Source of the DNA: Candidatus Gastranaerophilales bacterium
GTDB taxonomy: Bacteria; Cyanobacteriota; Vampirovibrionia; Gastranaerophilales; Gastranaerophilaceae
DNA: 54,095 nucleotides
Reading direction: 5' to 3'
Assembly: GCA_944322725.1 (NCBI GenBank)
Contig: CALUPU010000011.1
Coordinates: 1 to 54,095, forward strand
Shown here: positions 14,354-22,034 of the stretch, in pieces
Layout of the letters: the number at the start of each line of letters is the position of its first letter
Position numbering within the stretch: the stretch's first letter is position 1
Made by a program: the position numbers and the translations under genes
Notes under the pieces: generated by a model
Seen by the model: only the letters and a program-made list of their open reading frames with translations
Database searches by the model: none
Told to the model about the DNA's origin: nothing

Positions 14354-16609
14354 ATGAAAAAAAATAATCCGGACACAATTGAAGAACAACAAGAGGGCAT
14401 GTTGAACAAATATGCCCTTGTTCTTACGTGTATAAAAGGATTGGGCGTAAAGACTTTCAGTTATCTTATTCCGGAAGAAATGAAACCGGTAATCAAAATC
14501 GGGCTTCCCGTTCTTGTGCCTTTCGGCAGAATGGGATTGATTAACGCTTTTGTAACAGGGTTTACAAACTATCTGCCCGAAGGAATCAAAGCAAAAAACA
14601 TCTCAAAAATCCTTGACACTACACCAATTTTTGATATCAAATATCTGAAATTTCTCGAATGGGTTGCTGATTACTACTTTTGCTCAATCCAAAACGTAAT
14701 CGAATGCGCGGTACCGATGAAATTTTTAAACGGAGCGCAAAAAGAACAGTCGCAAAAGTATGCGGAGTTTGTAACTTTTGAAAATGCATCAAAAAGACAG
14801 CGGGAAATCCTTGAACTTTTAAAAGAATCGGGAAAAACCCTTCTTATCGACTTTGAAAAAACCGCAAAAACTACCCGCCAAACCTTGAACAAACTCGAGA
14901 ATCTGGGCTGTATCAAAATTTCGGAAGAACAGCTTTTCAGAAACCCTCTGGAAATATTTAAGTGCGAGGAATTAGAGCCGTTTCCGCAGCTTTTTGATGA
15001 ACAGGAAAAAGTTTATAAAGAAATCGAAAAAAAACTCGGCACCCATAACACAATTCTTGTTCATGGAGTAACCTCGTCAGGCAAAACCGAGGTGTATTTT
15101 AAAGCCATAAAAAAAGTTCTTGATGAAGGCAAAAATGTGCTTTTCCTCGCACCGGAAATTGCCCTTGCGTCAGTATTGACACAGCGTCTGGCAAAAAGAT
15201 TCGGCACTGAAAAAACAGCAATCTGGCACTCCAGTATTTCAGATGGAGAAAAGTTTGATGTCTGGCAAAAAATAAAAAATAACGAAATCAGAATCCTTGC
15301 GGGCGCGCGTTCTGCTGTTTTTGCCCCGTTAAAAAATATCGGGCTGATTATTATTGATGAAGAACACGAAAGCGCATACAAACAGACCATGCCTGCCCCG
15401 CGCTATGACGCAAGAAAAGTCGCTCAGAAACTGGCAGAACTGAACAACTGTACAGTGATTCTCGGAAGTGCAACACCTGACATAAATTCTTATTATTACG
15501 CAAAAAACTCCGGCAATCTGCTAGAGATGAAAAAAAGGTACAACGACTACCCGCTGGCAAAAGTACGGGTAGTGGATATGAGAGAAGAGCATTTCAGAGC
15601 AAACCACGGAATTTTTTCACGACAGCTTGTAAGTGCAATTGAACAAAACCTGAGGGACAAAAAACAAACAATTATCCTGATGAACAGACGCGGATTTTCA
15701 ACATACACACAGTGCCTTGCCTGCGGCGAAGTAATCCAGTGCCCGAAATGCGCTATTCCATTGATTTTTCACTCACAGACACAGACCCTTAAATGCCACT
15801 ACTGTGAACACGAAGAACCTCTTATCACACATTGTCCGAAATGCGGCAGTGACGCACTTCGAAACTGCGGTACAGGAGTTCAGAAGGTCGAACTGATTGC
15901 GCAAAAACTCTTTCCCGACTGCAGTATTGTCCGTCTGGACAGCGACTCAATGGCTAAAAAAAATCAGCATATTCATATTCTGGACGATTTTAAAAAAGGA
16001 AAAATCGACATCCTTATAGGCACACAAATGCTCGCCAAAGGTCTGGATAACCCTAATGTAACCCTCGTAGGCGTAATAAATGCAGACAACAGTTTTAACC
16101 TGCCTGATTTTCGCTCATGCGAACGGGGTTTCCAGCTTCTCACACAGGTTGCGGGCAGAGCAGGCAGAGGCGATAATCCCGGTGAAGTATATTTTCAAAC
16201 CTATAACCCTGACTTTTTCGGTCTTGAAACAGCAAAAGAGCAGAATTACGAAAGTTTTTACAAAACCGAAATTGAAGCAAGAGAAGATTTTGACTATCCT
16301 CCGTTCAGCCAGATTATACGTATAATTTTGTCTGCAAAAAATCAGTTTCGTGCCGAAAAATGCGCACAGGAAATTGCCATGCGTCTTAACGACATAGTAG
16401 ACAAAAGACAGCTTACAGAACCCGTTGCGGTACTCGGACCTACTGCTTGTATAATTGAGCGTTTACAGGAGTTTTACCGTTTTCAGATTTTGATTAAGAA
16501 CAAACTCGCAGATAAAGGCCGCAGATTTGTACTTTCCTTTCTCTCGCAGGTTAAATTACCCGAGGATATAAAACTCACTGTAGATGTGGATCCGATTGAT
16601 ATATTGTGA
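14354..16609 (+). CDS. priA: Primosomal protein N' (replication restart helicase PriA)
   Basis: A 751-residue DNA helicase that reloads the replisome at stalled forks. The order is an N-terminal 3'-DNA-binding domain, the Walker A loop GVTSSGKT (about 237-244), the DEEH box (IIIDEEHES), a zinc-binding insert with paired cysteines (CLACGEVIQCPKC from about 454, then CHYC and CPKC), and helicase lobe 2 with QVAGRAGRGDNPG. All catalytic motifs are intact. The start is uncertain: ATG 14354 has its purine-rich site rather far upstream, while ATG 14399 (MLNKYALVL) is also close to the family start. Confidence 0.95.
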   Translation: MKKNNPDTIEEQQEGMLNKYALVLTCIKGLGVKTFSYLIPEEMKPVIKIGLPVLVPFGRMGLINAFVTGFTNYLPEGIKAKNISKILDTTPIFDIKYLKFLEWVADYYFCSIQNVIECAVPMKFLNGAQKEQSQKYAEFVTFENASKRQREILELLKESGKTLLIDFEKTAKTTRQTLNKLENLGCIKISEEQLFRNPLEIFKCEELEPFPQLFDEQEKVYKEIEKKLGTHNTILVHGVTSSGKTEVYFKAIKKVLDEGKNVLFLAPEIALASVLTQRLAKRFGTEKTAIWHSSISDGEKFDVWQKIKNNEIRILAGARSAVFAPLKNIGLIIIDEEHESAYKQTMPAPRYDARKVAQKLAELNNCTVILGSATPDINSYYYAKNSGNLLEMKKRYNDYPLAKVRVVDMREEHFRANHGIFSRQLVSAIEQNLRDKKQTIILMNRRGFSTYTQCLACGEVIQCPKCAIPLIFHSQTQTLKCHYCEHEEPLITHCPKCGSDALRNCGTGVQKVELIAQKLFPDCSIVRLDSDSMAKKNQHIHILDDFKKGKIDILIGTQMLAKGLDNPNVTLVGVINADNSFNLPDFRSCERGFQLLTQVAGRAGRGDNPGEVYFQTYNPDFFGLETAKEQNYESFYKTEIEAREDFDYPPFSQIIRIILSAKNQFRAEKCAQEIAMRLNDIVDKRQLTEPVAVLGPTACIIERLQEFYRFQILIKNKLADKGRRFVLSFLSQVKLPEDIKLTVDVDPIDIL

Positions 16610-16820
16610 TTATCTTTTCAGTGCGTCAGATTAGACTTTTATATACTTTTGTATTAGTTTTTTTACTTGTATTGAGGGCATTTTAGACCTTTATTACACA
16701 AAAGGATTAGATTTTTGCGGATAATATTTTTTTGAGCAGGCTTTCAAAGGGAGAATTGAGAGTAGTGCAAAACCTGTTTAATTTAAAGTCGGGTAAATAT
16801 GCTAAACGGGTTTTTAAATT

Positions 16821-17828
16821 ATGAATATCTCCATATCCTTAAAAAAAATTCTGCTGTTTTTTATCACGTGTGCGGTAGTATCCGGTGCGGGCTTTTGTGC
16901 GGATTACGTAAGCACAAAACTGAATGAAATAGAAAAAAATTATTACGGATATACCTTCAAAGGCAGTGCTGACTCAAGGCTTCTCAGGCTTGAACAGGAA
17001 ATTTACGGCCAGACTTACAAAAATCCCGCAAAAACACGCGTGGATAAAATTTATAAAGACCTGAACCTCGGTGTAAATGCGGGCAACATCACAGGCGCTG
17101 CTGCAAACACTGCACAGAACACCTCTTCAGCACGGACAAACATCGGACCAAAAGCCGAAGCCGGAATAAAATATCCGATTGTCGACAAGCTTGAACAAAA
17201 AATTTTTAAAAAAGCCTACATAAATGACGATATCTATGCAAGGCTTTCCCGTCTTGAAAAACAGGTATTTAAAAAAGAAAGCACCCTCTCTTTAAACGAA
17301 AGAGTGGATGCTTTGCGCGACAAACTTCTGGGAGGGGACACAGCTGCCGCGGCGCATATAGACCCCGCAACAGAGGAAATTGTCCTCGACAACGGTAAAA
17401 AATACTATGGTGACAGTGATTTTAGCAATTTTGGCGGGGAGAGTGATTCTCATTACAACTATTACAGTTATGAAAATTCAAAAAACAGAATCCAAAAAGC
17501 TGACTCATCTGATTCTGTTTTTGATGACAATTCTTCAAGCTTTGCGCCTAAATACGAACAGAATTATGATTTAGATATTCTGGAAAAACAACTGTTCGGT
17601 AAAAGATTTATACAGGAATCTCCTTCACAGCGTCTTGCACGTCTTGAGAACAAAGTTTTTCAGCGGACCTTCACTGACGACACGGAAGCCCGTACCCAGA
17701 GGCTTCTGGCGGTAACAACCGCACAAAAAACCTCTAAGGAATATGATTCCAACAAATGGGCACAACGCCTGAATACGGGCATCCAAATCGGCAGTATTCT
17801 GCTTATGGTCTTAGCCATGATTCTCTAA
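16821..17828 (+). CDS. Secreted protein with three copies of a novel LE-x-x-[VI]-[FY] repeat
   Basis: A 335-residue exported protein. Residues 1-27 form a signal peptide. Three repeats follow at about 34-80, 121-170 and 252-296. Each has a Leu/Ile-Glu-Lys-x-x-[FY]-[GK]-x-x-[FY] half, then a R-L-x-R-L-E-x-x-[VI]-[FY] half, for example RLSRLEKQVFKK and RLARLENKVFQR. Linkers are Ser/Asn/Asp-rich and Tyr-rich. A hydrophobic C-terminal tail (320-335) may anchor it. I recognise no named domain. The 210-base region upstream shows no strong promoter, only a weak stem (16773-16780 with 16803-16810). Confidence 0.65.
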   Translation: MNISISLKKILLFFITCAVVSGAGFCADYVSTKLNEIEKNYYGYTFKGSADSRLLRLEQEIYGQTYKNPAKTRVDKIYKDLNLGVNAGNITGAAANTAQNTSSARTNIGPKAEAGIKYPIVDKLEQKIFKKAYINDDIYARLSRLEKQVFKKESTLSLNERVDALRDKLLGGDTAAAAHIDPATEEIVLDNGKKYYGDSDFSNFGGESDSHYNYYSYENSKNRIQKADSSDSVFDDNSSSFAPKYEQNYDLDILEKQLFGKRFIQESPSQRLARLENKVFQRTFTDDTEARTQRLLAVTTAQKTSKEYDSNKWAQRLNTGIQIGSILLMVLAMIL

Positions 17829-17855
17829 AAGCCGGCAGGTTAAGCCGTTGACAGC

Positions 17856-18152
17856 CTAATAAAGACCTGTAAAAATCTGACCTAATGTAGCGTCATATAC
17901 GCCCTGGATAGGGGTAAATACTTTGCTAAAGAATCCTTTTTTTGCAGGTTTGGCATTACAGGGATTACAGGCAGGAAGATAGGTTCTCTGCTGTACAGGC
18001 GCTACAATATAGCTGACAGGGGCTGCTGCACCGGTCGGTACACCGATTGAACATGAATTTTGCATAGGTACAGCCTTCAAAGGGCATGCCGCAAATGTTG
18101 TTGTCGCAGCCAGAATCATTGTTGCTGCTGTTAAAGCAAATATCTTTTTCAT
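17856..18152 (-). CDS. Small secreted cysteine-containing protein
   Basis: A 98-residue exported protein. The signal peptide ends near FAAC (residue 22), leaving a mature part of about 76 residues with four cysteines, including a CNPCNAKP cluster that could form disulfides. The cysteine at the predicted cleavage site could also be lipidated, although the preceding residues (TFAA) are a poor lipobox. The C-terminal half (KKGFFSKVFTPIQGVYDATLG) is amphipathic. AAGGAG precedes the ATG. No family recognised. Confidence 0.6.
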   Translation of the reverse strand: MKKIFALTAATMILAATTTFAACPLKAVPMQNSCSIGVPTGAAAPVSYIVAPVQQRTYLPACNPCNAKPAKKGFFSKVFTPIQGVYDATLGQIFTGLY

Positions 18153-18299
18153 AAAGTTTTCTCCTTAGTTTCTATTCGTGAGTGTATTCGCAACTCACAT
18201 ACTCATTGTTACATTTCTCAGAGAAAATACATTAGACTAAACGGCTAAGTAAATTTATAACCCCTGATAATTATAGATTGGTAAGAAAGTGCTAAAATA

Positions 18300-18308
18300 T
18301 GATATAAT
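18300..18308 (+). promoter_or_regulatory. Extended -10 promoter of the homocitrate-synthase-like gene
   Basis: TGA directly followed by TATAAT (18303-18308) forms an extended -10 element, which can work without a strong -35 box. The leader of about 35 bases carries GGAG 10 bases before the ATG. Confidence 0.45.
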
Positions 18309-18348
18309 CAACCTTATAAAAAAATATATTTAACGGAGCCAAAAACCT

Positions 18349-19662
18349 ATGACAACAAAGCCAAATACCATATATTTTGTAGACGTAACAAACAGAGACG
18401 GAGTACAGACATCGCGTCTCGGTCTTGCAAAACTGCAAAAAACCATTATTAATATAATGCTGGATGATATGGGCATAACTCAGTCAGAATTTGGCTTTCC
18501 CACAACAAAACACGAATTAAACTATCTCAACGGCAACCTTGAACTCGTTGATAGAGGCGTTATTACAAAAACTAAACTCTCGGGCTGGATGAGAGCTGTG
18601 GCAAAGGATGTTGTGGAATCTTTTCAAAATGTTCCGCGCCTCAAATATGCCAATCTGTCACAGTCTACATCAGACCAGATGATTAACGGCAAATACGGCG
18701 GAAAAAAGACAAAAGAGGATATATTGGCTCAAACTCTTGAAGCAGTTGACGCAGCAAAAACCTGCGGCGCACAGATAATAGGTGTAAACGCCGAAGACGC
18801 TTCAAGAAGCGATCTTGAATACCTTATAAAATACGCACAAGAATGCAAAAAACACGGTGCAAGCCGTTTCCGCTACTGTGACACACTGGGCTATGACGAC
18901 CCGCATACGGCTTATGAAAGAATTTATACGATTGCAAAAGAAGCACAGATTGATATGGAAATGCACTTCCACAATGACCTTGGTATGGCAACCGGATGTT
19001 CTGTTCTGGGTGCAAAAGCAGCCATTGATGCAGGTGTAGACGCATACATAAACACGGCAATAAACGGAATGGGCGAACGTGCAGGAAATGCCGACCTTAT
19101 ATCCTGTCTTCTGGCGGTAATGAAGTCCAGCGGATTCGCAGGCAAATACAGGATTGACCCGCAGATAGATCTTTCCAAAGCATGGAAACTTGCAAAATAC
19201 ACTTCTCACGCTTTTGGTGTACCTATACCCGCAAACCAGCCTGCTGTAGGAGGGAACGCTTTTGCTCACGAATCGGGTATCCACGCTGACGGTGCTCTAA
19301 AAGACCGAAGAAATTACGAACTATACGATTTTGAAGAACTCGGAAGAGGAGAACCGGAAATCGTTGAAACAGGCAGGATGATTACGGTCGGAGAATACGG
19401 CGGAATCAAAGGTTTCAGAAATGTTTATAAAAACCTTGAACTCGAATTCCACGATGAAGACGAGGCAAGAAACATCCTTGAACTTGCCCGTTACGCAAAC
19501 GTACACACCCAGCTGCCCCTGACTGACAGCGAGTTAAGATTTATATATTACTACCCTGATATTGCAGCCAAGATTATGACAGTGACGCCGTATTACGTAC
19601 CAACAGGCGAACTTAAAAAACGTATGGAAGCACAGGACAATATTTCCGCTTCTATAGTATAA
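18349..19662 (+). CDS. Homocitrate/isopropylmalate synthase family protein (DRE-TIM metallolyase)
   Basis: A 437-residue member of the DRE-TIM metallolyases that condense acetyl-CoA with 2-oxo acids. The active-site motif reads DVTNRDGVQT near residue 12, with the RDG arginine-aspartate pair kept. Metal ligands appear in MHFHNDLGMATG, and GMGERAGNAD and HESGIHADGA follow. It lacks the long C-terminal LeuA allosteric domain present in the LeuA at 10.7-12.2 kb. That fits homocitrate synthase (NifV/lysine type), citramalate synthase or a related specificity; the substrate cannot be read from sequence. scpB follows 31 bases downstream. Confidence 0.8.
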   Translation: MTTKPNTIYFVDVTNRDGVQTSRLGLAKLQKTIINIMLDDMGITQSEFGFPTTKHELNYLNGNLELVDRGVITKTKLSGWMRAVAKDVVESFQNVPRLKYANLSQSTSDQMINGKYGGKKTKEDILAQTLEAVDAAKTCGAQIIGVNAEDASRSDLEYLIKYAQECKKHGASRFRYCDTLGYDDPHTAYERIYTIAKEAQIDMEMHFHNDLGMATGCSVLGAKAAIDAGVDAYINTAINGMGERAGNADLISCLLAVMKSSGFAGKYRIDPQIDLSKAWKLAKYTSHAFGVPIPANQPAVGGNAFAHESGIHADGALKDRRNYELYDFEELGRGEPEIVETGRMITVGEYGGIKGFRNVYKNLELEFHDEDEARNILELARYANVHTQLPLTDSELRFIYYYPDIAAKIMTVTPYYVPTGELKKRMEAQDNISASIV

Positions 19663-19693
19663 TAAGATGTGTTGTCACTCAGGAAAAACAATT

Positions 19694-20248
19694 ATGTCAC
19701 TAAAAGCAAGAATTGAAGCAGTTTTATTTATTACAGCGCAGGCGCTTGAAGTTCAGGATATTGCAGAAATCCTGAAAGAAGAACCGGATGTGGTTGAAGA
19801 AGCGCTCCTGGAACTCATCATGGACTACTCTGCACGCGAAGGCGCACTGGAAATCGATGATGAAAACGGATACATCCTTCAGGTTAAACAGGATTACATG
19901 GACATAGTGGAGCAGCTCTGCCCCGTAGAACTCAAACCTCCTGTATTGAAAACACTCACAATCATTGCTCTTAAAGAGCCTATCAGGCAGTCTTATTTAA
20001 AAGAACTCCGTTCAAATGCGTACGAACATGTACAAGAACTCTTAAAAATGGGGCTTATATCAAGAAACAGAGACAAAAACGGACGTTCGTACAATCTTAA
20101 AACAACGCCGAAGTTCAAAGAATACTTTAAACTCAAGGGCGACGCCAAAACTCTTGCCAAAATTATAGACATAGAAAAACAGGCTCGCGAAAACGGCGAA
20201 GATATTGAAGAACATCTTGATTTGTCGGAATTTGTGGAAGAAAATTAA
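19694..20248 (+). CDS. scpB: Segregation and condensation protein B
   Basis: ScpB is the winged-helix partner of ScpA in the SMC condensin complex that compacts and segregates chromosomes. The protein begins MSLKARIEAVLFITAQALE, the usual ScpB start, and holds two winged-helix domains (about 1-75 and 85-160) with LKTLTIIALKEPIRQSYLKE between them. The frame stays open 27 bases upstream (ATG 19667), but AGGA sits 9 bases before ATG 19694, so I chose the latter. No scpA or smc gene is in the window. The gene follows the homocitrate-synthase-like gene closely and is probably cotranscribed. Confidence 0.9.
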   Translation: MSLKARIEAVLFITAQALEVQDIAEILKEEPDVVEEALLELIMDYSAREGALEIDDENGYILQVKQDYMDIVEQLCPVELKPPVLKTLTIIALKEPIRQSYLKELRSNAYEHVQELLKMGLISRNRDKNGRSYNLKTTPKFKEYFKLKGDAKTLAKIIDIEKQARENGEDIEEHLDLSEFVEEN

Positions 20249-20274
20249 TCTAGTGCCGCAGCTGCTGCCGGCAA

Positions 20275-21822
20275 TTATTGATTCTCGACAAAATTTCTAT
20301 ATTGCAATGCCTGTGCAATATGCGCGCTTTCAATATCCGTACGGTTTTCTAAGTCTGCAATAGTTCTTGCAAGCTTTAGAATCCTGTCATAAGAACGGCC
20401 CGAAAGGTTAAAGCGTGAAATTGCCGTTCTGAGAAGGCTTTCACTCTTTTCATCAAGCTTGCAAAAAACTTTAACAAGTTCTGCATTTAGCTGTGAATTT
20501 GTAAGTATAGGATAGTCTTTATAACGCTGTGCCTGAATCTTTCTTGCTTTTACAACTCTTTTTCTGATGTCGGCAGAAGATTCATTTTTTGAATTTGTGT
20601 TTAAGAGTTCATCAGTACTCAGCCTCGGGACTTCAATCTGTATATCAATTCTGTCAAGGAGCGGCCCTGAAAGCCTTGAGCGATAGCGTTGAATCTGAAA
20701 CTCCGAGCAGGTGCACTGTTTTTGAGAATCCCCGAGATACCCGCACGGACAGGGGTTCATTGCGCCCAGAAGCATAAAATCCGCAGGATATTTAACGCTT
20801 GTCTGTGCACGAGAAATCACCACTTCACCCTCTTCCAGAGGCTGTCTTAAAACCTCCAGCACGTTTCTTGGAAACTCCACAATCTCATCCAGAAACAGCA
20901 CACCTCTATGCGCAAGGGTGATTTCACCGGGTTTAGGGTTAGAACCTCCGCCGATAATGCCGACAGACGATGCTGTGTGGTGAACGGAACGGAATGGTCT
21001 TTTGTTAATCAAAGGGCTGTCGTGGTGCAAAAGTCCTGCCACACTGTAAATTTTCGTAAGTTCAATAGCTTCTTCAAGTTCAAGAGGCGGGAGAATAGAG
21101 GCAAAACTTTTTGACAGCAAAGTTTTACCTGACCCCGGAGGCCCTGCCATAAGTATATTGTGTCCGCCCGCAGCAGCAATCTCAAGCGCGCGCTTTGCTT
21201 TTTGCTGACCTTTTATATCCTTGAAATCATAGTCGTAATGCGAGGTTGTGTAGTCATTCAAAAAGTCTTCTATATCAACCTCACATACCTCAAGCTCTTT
21301 TTTATTTTCCGCATTTACCCCAAAATGGTTCACAACATCCGTAAGCGTTTTTGCAGCAAGAACTTTTACACCTGGGATAAGCGCGGCTTCTTTAGCGTTT
21401 TCATAAGGAACAACAACCTGCTTTATCTCAAAATCTTTCAACCCCGAAACAATAGGCAGAATACCGTTCACAGCCCTTAAAGAACCGTCTAAAGACAACT
21501 CGCCAAGGAATGCCGTATTTTTAATTTCATTTTCATCCACAATGCCGTCACGTGCAAGAATACCGATAGCAATTGGCAGGTCATAGTTTGTGCCTACTTT
21601 TTTAATATCTGCGGGTGCGAGGTTTATTACTACTTTCTGATTAGGAAAAGCAAAGCCTGAATTTTTGACAGCGGAACGCACACGCTCCTTTGCCTCGGAG
21701 ATAGATGTATCAGGCAGCCCGACAATCACCACAGAGGGGATGGACTGGACAAAATCCACTTCGACAAGGATTTTGCATGATTCAATACCTATAACAGTTG
21801 ATGTAATAACCTGTGAAACCAT
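20275..21822 (-). CDS. comM: YifB/ComM-family Mg-chelatase-like AAA+ ATPase
   Basis: A 515-residue AAA+ protein. The N-terminal Lon-like domain (about 1-180) begins MVSQVITSTVIGIE. The Mg-chelatase-type ATPase follows, with Walker A GPPGSGKTLLS near residue 225, the FLDEIVEF Walker B and a C-terminal Mg-chelatase subdomain. A CPCGYLGD...C zinc-type cluster interrupts the ATPase, as in ComM. ComM homologues are hexameric branch-migration helicases that promote integration of DNA during transformation. It is convergent with scpB; a weak GC palindrome at 20254-20273 lies between them. Confidence 0.9.
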   Translation of the reverse strand: MVSQVITSTVIGIESCKILVEVDFVQSIPSVVIVGLPDTSISEAKERVRSAVKNSGFAFPNQKVVINLAPADIKKVGTNYDLPIAIGILARDGIVDENEIKNTAFLGELSLDGSLRAVNGILPIVSGLKDFEIKQVVVPYENAKEAALIPGVKVLAAKTLTDVVNHFGVNAENKKELEVCEVDIEDFLNDYTTSHYDYDFKDIKGQQKAKRALEIAAAGGHNILMAGPPGSGKTLLSKSFASILPPLELEEAIELTKIYSVAGLLHHDSPLINKRPFRSVHHTASSVGIIGGGSNPKPGEITLAHRGVLFLDEIVEFPRNVLEVLRQPLEEGEVVISRAQTSVKYPADFMLLGAMNPCPCGYLGDSQKQCTCSEFQIQRYRSRLSGPLLDRIDIQIEVPRLSTDELLNTNSKNESSADIRKRVVKARKIQAQRYKDYPILTNSQLNAELVKVFCKLDEKSESLLRTAISRFNLSGRSYDRILKLARTIADLENRTDIESAHIAQALQYRNFVENQ

Positions 21823-21837
21823 ACAAAAATGTTATCA

Positions 21838-21870
21838 CAAAGAAAAGACCCTTACATGAATGTAAAGGTC
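21838..21870 (-). terminator. Terminator upstream of comM
   Basis: GACC-TTACAT (from 21847) and ATGTAA-GGTC (to 21870) form a hairpin with one mismatch. On the minus strand it is followed by TTTTCTTT. It would end transcripts coming from the pilin-like gene shortly before comM. Confidence 0.5.
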
Positions 21871-21903
21871 ACGTTAATTAATCTAAATACATTTTGGTGT
21901 CTT

Positions 21904-22003
21904 GGATTTTCTTCCCGCTCGTTGCTGTCACAGACTATGCTTCGCTGCGGTCTGTTTCGCACTCGCTCCCCGGATTCGCTTTGCTTCATCCGTCCGAAAA
22001 TCC
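21904..22003. repeat. 100-bp three-stem palindromic element
   Basis: Outer arms GGATTTTC (21904-21911) and GAAAATCC (21996-22003) enclose two further inverted pairs: ACAGAC/GTCTGT (21930-21935, 21950-21955) and CGGAT/ATCCG (21971-21975, 21988-21992). The element is richer in GC than its surroundings and can fold as a three-way junction on either strand. It lies downstream of the pilin-like gene. It looks like a dispersed intergenic repeat or a 3' UTR structure; only one copy is visible in the window. Confidence 0.5.
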
Positions 22004-22034
22004 GCTATATAAGGATTGTATTTAGAAGACTTTT

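Noticed and set aside
16610-16820. Hidden small gene or RNA between priA and the repeat protein
   Set aside because: Only weak -10 matches and one weak stem with a G-T pair; no terminator or supported frame.
21823-22034. CRISPR array
   Set aside because: The palindromes here are not direct repeats with equal spacers, and no cas gene is in the window.
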